Of a DNA stretch of 5,956 nucleotides, positions 1-5,670 are shown piece by piece. A program made the position numbers and the translations under genes. Source of the stretch: CAYSIX01 sp964431205 (GTDB lineage: Bacteria > Planctomycetota > Phycisphaerae > Phycisphaerales > Phycisphaeraceae); the NCBI GenBank assembly GCA_964431205.1, contig CAYSIX010000237.1, positions 1-5,956 of the forward strand. Direction: 5' to 3'. The notes under the pieces were generated by a model. It did not search any database. It saw only the letters and a list, made by a program, of their open reading frames with translations, and was not told where the DNA came from. Every line of letters starts with the position of its first letter. The stretch's first letter is position 1.

Positions 1-2
1 GG

Positions 3-320
3 GTGCTGCGGGAGGCGGGGGTGGATTTGAGTTCGCCGGACTGCCTGGAGCACCCGGCGATGAAGCGTGGTCTGGCGGCGTTGGCGCGGGGGGTGCGGAT
101 CCTGCTGGCGATCTTCCGGCCGGACCACGTGGTGCTGCTGGGCGGGCTGGCGGCGGTGATCGAGCCGGCGTTGCCGCGGCTTGAAGGTATAATCCGAGAT
201 GGTCTGACACCGGCGGCGCCGCGCTCGTGGTCACTTCGCACGGGCCGCTCGGACGCCCACGCGGCGGCGGTGGGCGCGGCGATGGGGGCCGGCGACGCGG
301 TCGGGAGAAAACAAGTCTGA
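3..320 (+). CDS. ROK family protein, C-terminal fragment (sugar kinase or regulator)
   Basis: This is the last ~105 codons of a gene that begins upstream of the window; the GTG at its first codon is just the window edge, not a believable start. The readable part has the usual ROK C-terminal layout: a helix followed by a strand ending in a double glycine (RPDHVVLLGG, about residues 38-47), then a variable stretch, then a closing helix with SDAHAAAVGAAMGA, matching the family's conserved (D)A-x3-GAA ending. ROK proteins are either cytosolic sugar kinases (glucose, GlcNAc, ManNAc) or repressors with an N-terminal winged helix. The part that would distinguish them (DxGxT phosphate loop or HTH, zinc motif) is missing here. 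Position just before a ROK repressor and nag genes fits an amino-sugar or glucose kinase, but that is inference. Alanine and glycine codons here favour GCG/GGG, whereas the next gene favours GCC/GGC. Confidence 0.85.
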   Translation: MLREAGVDLSSPDCLEHPAMKRGLAALARGVRILLAIFRPDHVVLLGGLAAVIEPALPRLEGIIRDGLTPAAPRSWSLRTGRSDAHAAAVGAAMGAGDAVGRKQV

Positions 321-336
321 GGCGGCGGAGAAAAGC

Positions 337-365
337 TTGACGGGGCTCGGGCGATCATTTATTAT
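337..365 (+). promoter_or_regulatory. Putative sigma70 promoter upstream of the ROK repressor gene
   Basis: A -35 hexamer TTGACG (337-342, 5 of 6 to TTGACA) and a -10 hexamer TATTAT (360-365, 5 of 6 to TATAAT) are separated by exactly 17 bp. This is unusually good for such GC-rich DNA, and it lies in the short AT-richer gap between two genes. Transcription would be expected to start near 371-373, only about 11-13 nt before the ATG at 384. The mRNA leader would be very short and has no clear Shine-Dalgarno sequence. No other convincing promoter was seen in the window, so this one may serve the repressor and possibly the genes downstream. Confidence 0.65.
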
Positions 366-374
366 CGTACCGAG
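346..374. promoter_or_regulatory. Interrupted palindrome over the -10 box, candidate ROK operator
   Basis: The left half is CTCGG-g-CGAT (346-355) and the right half is ATCG-ta-CCGAG (364-374), separated by an AT-rich 8-bp centre. All nine specified bases of each half pair with the other half, with a one-base offset between the inner and outer arms. The palindrome covers the -10 hexamer and the expected start site, so a bound dimer would block RNA polymerase. Known ROK repressors such as NagC and Mlc bind dyad sites of roughly this size with AT-rich centres. The encoded ROK repressor begins 10 bp downstream, so negative autoregulation is the simplest reading. Confidence 0.5.
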
Positions 375-383
375 TAAAAAACC

Positions 384-1541
384 ATGCTCATCGAACCGCG
401 ACAGCGCACGCTCCTGAAACTCGTCTGGCGGCAGGGTCGCCTGAGCCGATCGGCGATGCATGAGCACACCGGCATGCGGCTGAACACCGTCGGGGCGCAG
501 ACCGCCGCGCTCATCGAGCAGGGCATCCTGCGCGAGTGCGACGCCAAGACCAACGGGCGCGGCCGACCGCGCGTGCCCCTGGAGATCGACCCGACCCAGC
601 GGCACGTCATCGGCGTGGCGCTTCGGCCGCATGGCGTGCAGAGGGGCCGGATCGACCTGCTCGGCGAGCCGATCGACCCGCCGGTCCAGCGCGACGTGCC
701 GGCGGGCAAGGCCGGCGTCCGCACCGCCGCCGCCATGCTCGGCGAGATGATCGGCGAGCAGACGCTGGCCGTCGGCCTGACCACGCCCGGGTTCATCGAC
801 GTCTCCAAGCACCAGATCCTCTACGCCGCCTCCATGCCCAGCGGTGAGACGGTCAGCCTCGAGCCGTTGTACGAGGTCGCCGGTGACACCCCGATCGCCC
901 TGGAGAACGACGCCCACGCCCTGGCCGCCCACTGGGTCCTGATTCACCCGGACAGCGGCAGCGAGGACACGCTGATCGTGCTGGTCGGCGACGGGCAGCT
1001 CGGCGCATCGCTGCTGATCGACGGCAAGCCCAACCGCGGCAGCGTCAACGGCGCCAACGAGCTGGGCCACACCCGCCTGCCCGTGGACACGCCCCCGAAC
1101 AACACCGGCCGGACCGGCTGCCTGGAGAACATCTGCAGCAGCGGTTTCCTGCGGATGCTCGAGCCGTCCAGCCCGGACCTGGCCGAGGCCGTGGCGCGGT
1201 TCAACGGCCTGCAGCGCCCGGTCATCGAGCTGAGCCGCCTGCTGGGGCTGGGCCTGGCCAACGCCGTGAACTTCACGCGCATCCGTCGGCTGGTGCTGGT
1301 CAGCGAGCTGCTGCGGCACGATCGGTTCGCCCAGCAGTTGATCCGCGACGTCCGCCGCGAGACGCTGGGCCAGCTCGACAACCGGCTGAAGATCGACCTG
1401 TGGGACCGGCCGGCGTCGGAACCGGCGACCACCGCCGGCAGCCTCGTGCTCGCGCACCTGTACTGCGACAGTTGGGACTCGTTGCTGACCGTCACCGGGC
1501 AGGTGCGCACCACCTGGGGCCGGGAGCTGGTCACCGGCTGA
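384..1541 (+). CDS. ROK family transcriptional regulator (NagC/XylR type)
   Basis: A 385-residue protein, the usual size of ROK repressors. Residues ~10-50 form an N-terminal helix-turn-helix (RLSRSAMHEHTG, then the recognition helix around LNTVGAQTAALIEQG), followed by a basic wing with GRGRPR at 58-63. The ROK sugar-binding fold fills ~75-385. The LENDAHA segment keeps the ROK Asp (D176), and ELGH (E226, H229) and GCLE (E248) keep the residues that contact sugar in the family. The N-terminal phosphate motif DxGxT is absent (GVALRPHG instead), so a kinase role is unlikely. The zinc motif CxCGxxGC is degraded to NxTGRTGC: N239 and T241 replace two cysteines and only C246 remains. The ATG at 384 fits the predicted promoter, although no strong ribosome-binding site precedes it. 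Likely a repressor of the nag genes downstream responding to an amino-sugar ligand; the exact ligand is inferred from context only. Confidence 0.9.
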   Translation: MLIEPRQRTLLKLVWRQGRLSRSAMHEHTGMRLNTVGAQTAALIEQGILRECDAKTNGRGRPRVPLEIDPTQRHVIGVALRPHGVQRGRIDLLGEPIDPPVQRDVPAGKAGVRTAAAMLGEMIGEQTLAVGLTTPGFIDVSKHQILYAASMPSGETVSLEPLYEVAGDTPIALENDAHALAAHWVLIHPDSGSEDTLIVLVGDGQLGASLLIDGKPNRGSVNGANELGHTRLPVDTPPNNTGRTGCLENICSSGFLRMLEPSSPDLAEAVARFNGLQRPVIELSRLLGLGLANAVNFTRIRRLVLVSELLRHDRFAQQLIRDVRRETLGQLDNRLKIDLWDRPASEPATTAGSLVLAHLYCDSWDSLLTVTGQVRTTWGRELVTG

Positions 1542-1571
1542 ACGCGTTGGAACCGCCCGCCCCGCTAAGCC

Positions 1572-1587
1572 GCCGGCCCCCGCCGGC
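1572..1587 (+). other. Small GC hairpin between the repressor and the first nagB
   Basis: GCCGGC is repeated with a CCCC spacer, and because the hexamer is self-complementary this can fold into a 6-bp stem with a 4-nt loop. It is followed by TCTCACA rather than a T tract, so it is not a standard intrinsic terminator. It lies in the 90-bp gap 1542-1631, where I saw no convincing promoter. In DNA this GC-rich such hairpins arise easily by chance. Confidence 0.2.
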
Positions 1588-1615
1588 TCTCACAACCACG
1601 AACGAATCCGAGCGC

Positions 1616-1621
1616 CAAGGA
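1616..1621 (+). promoter_or_regulatory. Ribosome-binding site for the NagB-PIG-L gene
   Basis: CAAGGA lies 10 nt before the ATG at 1632. It supports that start over the out-of-frame ATG at 1621. Confidence 0.55.
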
Positions 1622-1631
1622 TGCCCCCGCC

Positions 1632-3614
1632 ATGACCGACCCGACGATGCTCCAGGCCAACGAGAAGATCCCCACCCGCGTCCTGCCCGACGCCGCCGAG
1701 GTCAGCGCCGCCGTCGCCGGTGAGATCGCCGAGCTGATCCGCGCCCGCGCCGCCGAGGGCCGCGCCTGCGTGCTCGGGCTGGCCACCGGTTCCACGCCCG
1801 TCGGGGTGTACAACGAGCTGGTCCGCCTCCACCGCGAAGAGGGCCTCTCGTTCAAGAACGTGGTCACCTTCAACCTCGACGAGTATTACCCCATGCAGCC
1901 GCACGAGCTGCAGAGCTACGTCCGGTTCATGAACGAGCACCTGTTCGACCACGTCGACATCGACCGCAAGAACGTGCACATCCCCGACGGCACGCTCTCG
2001 AGCGACGAGGTGCCGCACTACTGCCAGGCCTACGAGAAGGCGATCCGGGACGCCGGCGGCATCGACCTGCAACTGCTGGGCATCGGGCGGACCGGCCACG
2101 TCGGGTTCAACGAGCCCGGCTCGTCGCGGCACAGCCGCACCCGCCTGATCTGGCTCGATCGGCTCACCCGCCAGGACGCCGCCAGCGACTTCTTCGGCAT
2201 CGAGTACGTGCCCAGCAAGGCCATCACCATGGGCGTGGGCACCATCCTCGACGCCAAGCGCGTCGTGCTGATGGCCTTCGGTGAAAACAAGGCGCCGATC
2301 ATCGCCCAGGCCGTCGAGGGGCCGATCACCCCGAACGTTCCCGCCACGTTCCTCCAGGAGCACCCCAACGCGCTGGTCTGTCTCGACGAGGCCGCCGCCG
2401 CCGACCTGACCCGGTTCAAGCAGCCCTGGCTCACCGGCGACGTCCACTGGGACTCACGCCTGATCCGCCGCGCGATCATCTGGCTCGCCCAGAAGGTCAA
2501 CAAGCCCATCCTCAAGCTCACCGATGAGGACTACAACGAGAACCACCTGCAGGACCTGCTGGCCGAGCACGGCCCGGCGTACGAGATCAACGTCAACGTC
2601 TTCCGCGGCCTGCAGTCCACCATCACCGGCTGGCCCGGCGGCAAGCCCCCCGAGGCCATGCGCCCCGGCGACGTCGCCCGCCCCAACGACGACGTGTTCC
2701 CCAAGCGCGTCCTGATCTTCTCGCCCCACCCCGACGACGACGTGATCTCCATGGGCGGCACCCTCATCCGCCTGGTCGATCAGGGCCACGAGGTCCACGT
2801 CGCCTACCAGGTCTCGGGCAACATCGCCGTCTTCGACGCCGACGCCATCCGCTTCGCCGACTTCGCCGCCGAGTTCAACCGCCTGTTCAGCATCGACGAC
2901 CGCCGCACCGCCGACGTCGAGGCCCAGATCGAGCAGTGCCTCAAGAACAAGGCGCCGGGCCAGGTCGACAGCCCCGAGGTGCAGCAGATCAAGGCGCTGA
3001 TCCGCCGCGGCGAGGCCCGCGCCGCCGGCCGGTACTGCGGCGTGCCCGTCGAGAACCTGCACTTTCTCGACATGCCCTTCTACGAGACCGGCACCGTCCG
3101 CAAGAAGCCGCTGGGCGAGGACGACATCCGGATCATCGTGGACCTGCTCGAGCGCGTCCGCCCGCACCAGGTCTACGCCGCCGGCGACCTGTCCGACCCC
3201 CACGGCACGCACCGCACCTGCCTGGCCGCGATCCTCCGCGCCCTCGAAAGCCTGCGCGGCCGCGACTGGATGGCCCAGTGCGAGGTCTGGCTCTACCGCG
3301 GGGCCTGGCAGGAGTGGGCGCCCGAGCAGATCGAGATGGCCGTGCCGCTGTCCCCCGGCGAGCTCGACCGCAAACGCCACGCCATCTTCAAGCACGAGTC
3401 GCAGAAGGACCGGGCGCTGTTCCCCGGCAGCGACGAGCGCGAGTTCTGGCAGCGCGCCGAGGACCGCAACCGCGCCACGGCCAGGCTGTACGACCAGCTC
3501 GGCCTGGCCGAGTACGAGGCCATCGAGGGCTTTGCACGCTGGGAAGGGCTGCGCGATACGCCAGCCCCACGCGACGCCACCCCCACCCGCCGCGACCGCG
3601 CCCTGAAGCGCTGA
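1632..3614 (+). CDS. Glucosamine-6-phosphate deaminase-like protein fused to a PIG-L/LmbE deacetylase domain
   Basis: A 660-residue two-domain cytosolic enzyme, against ~266 for plain NagB. Residues ~10-260 are NagB-like: LATGSTPVGVY phosphate loop, FNLDEYY with D83 matching the E. coli general base D72, and GHVGFNEP with H156 and E161 matching H143 and E148. The residue matching E. coli D141 is Thr (T154, in GRTGH), a change I recall from other members of this fusion family. Residues ~270-350 form a connecting segment. From ~356 a PIG-L domain begins, with the zinc motif HPDDD (366-370), GG at the end of the following helix, and DPHGTH (H524, H527) supplying the late histidine. PIG-L enzymes remove N-acetyl groups from GlcNAc-type substrates, so the fusion could combine deacetylation with deamination, standing in for NagA, which is not seen here. 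Exact substrates are uncertain. The tail after ~640 is basic and low in complexity. Confidence 0.9.
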   Translation: MTDPTMLQANEKIPTRVLPDAAEVSAAVAGEIAELIRARAAEGRACVLGLATGSTPVGVYNELVRLHREEGLSFKNVVTFNLDEYYPMQPHELQSYVRFMNEHLFDHVDIDRKNVHIPDGTLSSDEVPHYCQAYEKAIRDAGGIDLQLLGIGRTGHVGFNEPGSSRHSRTRLIWLDRLTRQDAASDFFGIEYVPSKAITMGVGTILDAKRVVLMAFGENKAPIIAQAVEGPITPNVPATFLQEHPNALVCLDEAAAADLTRFKQPWLTGDVHWDSRLIRRAIIWLAQKVNKPILKLTDEDYNENHLQDLLAEHGPAYEINVNVFRGLQSTITGWPGGKPPEAMRPGDVARPNDDVFPKRVLIFSPHPDDDVISMGGTLIRLVDQGHEVHVAYQVSGNIAVFDADAIRFADFAAEFNRLFSIDDRRTADVEAQIEQCLKNKAPGQVDSPEVQQIKALIRRGEARAAGRYCGVPVENLHFLDMPFYETGTVRKKPLGEDDIRIIVDLLERVRPHQVYAAGDLSDPHGTHRTCLAAILRALESLRGRDWMAQCEVWLYRGAWQEWAPEQIEMAVPLSPGELDRKRHAIFKHESQKDRALFPGSDEREFWQRAEDRNRATARLYDQLGLAEYEAIEGFARWEGLRDTPAPRDATPTRRDRALKR

Positions 3615-3618
3615 CCCA

Positions 3619-3633
3619 GCGCCGCCGCGGCGC
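3619..3633 (+). other. GC hairpin just after the fusion gene's stop codon
   Basis: GCGCCG (3619-3624) and CGGCGC (3628-3633) can pair around a 3-nt CCG loop, starting four bases after the TGA at 3612-3614. No T tract follows, so it is not a normal intrinsic terminator. It could protect the upstream message from 3' decay or lower transcription into the second nagB, or be chance. The rest of the 110-bp gap (3615-3724) holds only the ribosome-binding site of the next gene. Confidence 0.25.
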
Positions 3634-3709
3634 AGGCGACGACGACTCGCGTTCGGCAACCCCCCGCCACGCGCCCCGCCTCGACCGACACAGCCGATCG
3701 AATCGCCGC

Positions 3710-3714
3710 AGGAG
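3710..3714 (+). promoter_or_regulatory. Ribosome-binding site for the second nagB
   Basis: AGGAG lies 10 nt before the ATG at 3725. The reading frame is open for several hundred bases further upstream inside the preceding gene, so this site together with NagB homology from the first residues fixes the start. Confidence 0.7.
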
Positions 3715-3724
3715 ACCCCCCGAC

Positions 3725-4624
3725 ATGGAAGTGATCATCAAGCCCGACTACGACGAGATGAGCGTCGCCGCCGCACGCCAGATCGCCGACGTGCTNNNNN
3801 NNNNNGGCCGCGCGCTGCTGATCGGCGCCGAGGTTCTGGCCGCAGCGGCCCTGGCGTGGGAAGGCGTCTGGCTGATCGCCGGGCGCCCCGACACGGGCAT
3901 CGCCGACGTGCTCAACCGCAAGCCCAACGCCGTGCTCGGCATGGCCACCGGGTCCACGCCGCTGGGCGTCTACCGCGAGCTCGTCCGCATGCACCGCGAG
4001 CAGGGCTTGGACTTCTCGCAGGTCACCACCTTCAACCTCGACGAGTACGTGGGCCTGCCCGTGACGCACGAGCAGAGCTACCACTACTTCATGCACCAGA
4101 ACTTCTTCCAGCACGTCAACATCCCCCGGCAGAACATCTACATCCCCTCGGGGACGACGAGCAACTTCGCCGCCTTCTGCCAGTGGTACGAGCAGCGGAT
4201 CCAGGACTGCGGCGGCATCGACATTCAGATCCTGGGCATCGGGTCCGACGGGCACATCGCCTTCAACGAGCCGACCAGCTCGCTCAGCTCGCGGACGCGG
4301 CTCAAGACGCTGGCGCAGCAGACGATCGAGGACAACGCCCGGTTCTTCGACAACAAGGATCAGGTGCCGATCTACGCGATCACGATGGGGGTGGGGACGA
4401 TCCTCGAGGCGCGGGAGATCGTGCTGCTGGCCAACGGCAAGAACAAGGCGGACGCCGTCGCCGCCGCCGTCGAGGGGCCCGTGACGAGCATGATCACCGC
4501 CAGCGCGTTGCAGATGCACCCGTACGCGCGGGTGTACCTGGACCAGGAGGCGGCGGGGAAGCTGAAGATGCGGGATTACTACGACTGGGTGGTGAAGATG
4601 AAGCCGGGCGCCCCGCCGACGTAG
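3725..4624 (+). CDS. nagB: Glucosamine-6-phosphate deaminase (5' part disrupted by an assembly gap)
   Basis: Canonical NagB, which converts glucosamine-6-phosphate to fructose-6-phosphate and ammonia in the cytosol. It shows the phosphate-loop MATGSTPLGVY, FNLDEYVGLP (D106 matches the E. coli base D72), and GIGSDGHIAFNEP with D175, H177 and E182 matching D141, H143 and E148. SSLSSRTR and AITMGVGTIL follow as in E. coli. As written it has 299 codons including the Ns, about 33 more than E. coli NagB. The excess sits at residues 24-62, where ten Ns and a hydrophobic stretch split the first helix from the first strand. The motif IADVL occurs on both sides; deleting 117 bp between the two copies gives an in-frame 260-residue NagB with normal spacing. 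I therefore think the gene is intact in the organism and the insertion is probably an assembly error. It is a divergent paralogue of the NagB half of the upstream fusion. Confidence 0.92.
   Translation: MEVIIKPDYDEMSVAAARQIADVXXXXGRALLIGAEVLAAAALAWEGVWLIAGRPDTGIADVLNRKPNAVLGMATGSTPLGVYRELVRMHREQGLDFSQVTTFNLDEYVGLPVTHEQSYHYFMHQNFFQHVNIPRQNIYIPSGTTSNFAAFCQWYEQRIQDCGGIDIQILGIGSDGHIAFNEPTSSLSSRTRLKTLAQQTIEDNARFFDNKDQVPIYAITMGVGTILEAREIVLLANGKNKADAVAAAVEGPVTSMITASALQMHPYARVYLDQEAAGKLKMRDYYDWVVKMKPGAPPT
3782..3795 (+). repeat. 14-bp direct repeat, left copy, ending at the N gap
   Basis: The sequence ATCGCCGACGTGCT ends exactly where the Ns begin and recurs unchanged at 3899-3912. The copies are 117 bp apart, a multiple of three, and both encode IADVL in the nagB frame. 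The bases before them differ (CAG versus GGC). Confidence 0.9.
3796..3805. other. Assembly gap (10 Ns) inside nagB
   Basis: Ten unknown bases, which looks like a placeholder used to join two contigs rather than a measured distance. True gap length and contents cannot be read from this sequence. Confidence 0.97.
3806..3898. other. Foreign-looking 93-bp segment inside nagB
   Basis: This segment lies between the N gap and the right copy of the 14-bp repeat. In the nagB frame it encodes a hydrophobic, membrane-helix-like stretch (core about ALLIGAEVLAAAALAWEG), which has no place in the soluble NagB fold between its first helix and first strand. It may be the chimeric end of the downstream contig, a misplaced piece of another gene, or the edge of an inserted element. 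I recognise no specific protein in it. Confidence 0.6.
3899..3912 (+). repeat. 14-bp direct repeat, right copy, where normal nagB resumes
   Basis: Identical to 3782-3795. From here the translation continues without interruption into the first NagB strand and phosphate loop (NRKPNAVLGMATGSTP), so the true nagB sequence most likely passes directly from one copy into the continuation of the other. Confidence 0.9.
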
Positions 4625-4655
4625 GCCGCGCCCGCTGCCTCCGCCGCCCCGCGGC
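4625..4655 (+). other. Weak GC hairpin between nagB and pta
   Basis: GCCGCG (4625-4630) directly after the TAG stop can pair with CGCGGC (4650-4655) across a 19-nt loop. There is no T tract. Given the long loop and GC-rich background this is weak, and read-through into pta is more likely than termination. Confidence 0.15.
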
Positions 4656-4675
4656 TATGAGATAGGCCGGTCGCC

Positions 4676-5665
4676 ATGGACATCGTGCAGCGGTTCATCG
4701 AGTCGGCCAAGAAGCGTGGGCTGTCGGTCGTGCTGCCCGAGGGGCACGACGAGCGGGTGGTGGCGGCGGCGCGGCGGCTGCAGGACGAGGGGATCGCCCG
4801 GCCGATCGTGCTGGGCAAGCGGGCGGACATCGAGGCGGCCGCCGATCAGGCGGGCGTCGGGCTCGACGGGATCGAAACCATCGACCCGCGCGAGAGTGAC
4901 CGGCTCGATGCCTACACCCGCGCCTACGTCGGCCAGCGCGACCTCGACGAGCGCGTCGCCCGCCGCATGGTGCTGCGACCGCTGTTCTACGGGGGGATAA
5001 TGGTCCGCTGCGGCGACGCGGACACGCTGGTCGCCGGCGTCGCGACCGCCACGGCCACGGTCATCCAGGCCGGGGCGCTCACGGTCGGCTACGCTCCGGG
5101 GATCGAGACGGCCTCGAGCTTCTTCCTGATGGTCATCCCCGAGTTTCAGGGCCAGCGGGACAAGCCGTTTATCTATGCCGACTGCGCGGTGAACATCGCG
5201 CCGACGCCGGCGCAACTGGCCGATATCGCGATCGCCTCGCACGCCAGCGCCGCGCGGCTGCTGGACGAGGAGCCGCGCGTCGCGCTGCTGTCGTTCTCGA
5301 CCAAGGGCAGCGCCTCGCACATCAACGTGGACCACGTCAGCGAGGCGCTGGTAATCATCAAGCAGCGTGCGGGGGACCTGCAGATCGACGGGGAGCTGCA
5401 GGCGGACGCCGCGATCATCCCCTCGGTCGGGGCGAAGAAGGTCAAGGACGCCGGGCCCGTCGTCGGGCGCGCCAACGTGCTGATTTTCCCCGACCTGAAC
5501 TCGGGCAACATCGCCTACAAGCTGACGCAGTACATGGCCAACGCCCGCGCGATCGGACCGTTCCTCCAGGGGTTCGCCCGTCCGATCAGCGACCTGTCCC
5601 GCGGCGCCAGCGTGGCCGACGTCGTCGCCACCACCGCGATCTGTCTGGCCCAAGTCGAACGGTGA
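4676..5665 (+). CDS. pta: Phosphate acetyltransferase
   Basis: Transfers the acetyl group between coenzyme A and phosphate (acetyl-CoA + Pi <-> acetyl-phosphate + CoA) in the cytosol. At 329 residues it is the short, single-domain form (B. subtilis type), without the extra N-terminal domains of E. coli Pta. Family landmarks run in order: LPEGHDERVVAAARRL near the N-terminus, ADTLVAGVATATATVIQAG, YADCAVNIAPTPAQLADIAI in the middle, and the C-terminal SDLSRGASVADV. In that last motif S308, R309 and D315 match the catalytic and CoA-binding residues S309, R310 and D316 of the Methanosarcina thermophila enzyme. The ATG at 4676 has only a weak ribosome-binding site (AGG at about 4664), but the homology starts there. 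It follows nagB by 51 bp and precedes ackA by 5 bp, the usual pta-ackA pairing. Confidence 0.96.
   Translation: MDIVQRFIESAKKRGLSVVLPEGHDERVVAAARRLQDEGIARPIVLGKRADIEAAADQAGVGLDGIETIDPRESDRLDAYTRAYVGQRDLDERVARRMVLRPLFYGGIMVRCGDADTLVAGVATATATVIQAGALTVGYAPGIETASSFFLMVIPEFQGQRDKPFIYADCAVNIAPTPAQLADIAIASHASAARLLDEEPRVALLSFSTKGSASHINVDHVSEALVIIKQRAGDLQIDGELQADAAIIPSVGAKKVKDAGPVVGRANVLIFPDLNSGNIAYKLTQYMANARAIGPFLQGFARPISDLSRGASVADVVATTAICLAQVER
5661..5665 (+). promoter_or_regulatory. Ribosome-binding site of ackA overlapping the pta stop codon
   Basis: GGTGA contains the pta TGA stop (5663-5665) and lies 5 nt before the ackA ATG at 5671. It matches the GGTGA part of the extended Shine-Dalgarno sequence, so ribosomes finishing pta could start ackA directly, giving translational coupling. 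Confidence 0.5.
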
Positions 5666-5670
5666 ACACC

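Noticed and set aside
188..193. Perfect TATAAT inside the upstream ROK gene
   Set aside because: The nearest -35-like hexamer (TTGCCG at 171-176) is only 11 bp away, and the site is far from any start codon.
555..572. AT-hook-like GRGRPR in the repressor
   Set aside because: It sits where the wing of the winged helix is expected, and basic glycine/arginine wings are normal in ROK repressors; no separate AT-hook is needed.
231..1457. Long open frame on the minus strand opposite the ROK repressor
   Set aside because: Alanine/valine/glycine/arginine-rich translation with no recognisable domain, lying opposite a gene with clear homology; GC-rich DNA often leaves such antisense frames open.
2454..3659. 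Long minus-strand open frame opposite the PIG-L half of the fusion
   Set aside because: Low-complexity, valine- and glycine-rich product with no motif; a shadow of a well-supported gene.
3695..3705. CGAT-N3-ATCG dyad before the second nagB as another operator
   Set aside because: It lacks the outer CTCGG/CCGAG arms and the 8-bp spacing of the palindrome at 346-374, and no promoter is nearby.
2936..3724. Upstream extension of the nagB reading frame
   Set aside because: It overlaps the fusion gene, is arginine/proline-rich with no homology, and a good ribosome-binding site plus NagB homology fix the start at 3725.
3806..3898. Transmembrane helix in NagB
   Set aside because: The hydrophobic stretch comes only from the segment beside the N gap and disappears when the 14-bp repeat is collapsed; NagB is a soluble enzyme.
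3293..4519. Minus-strand open frame spanning the fusion gene end and nagB
   Set aside because: It crosses the N gap and two genes with strong homology, and its translation shows no family motif.
4655..5653. Minus-strand open frame opposite pta
   Set aside because: Its translation has no family features, while the + strand is unmistakably Pta along its whole length.
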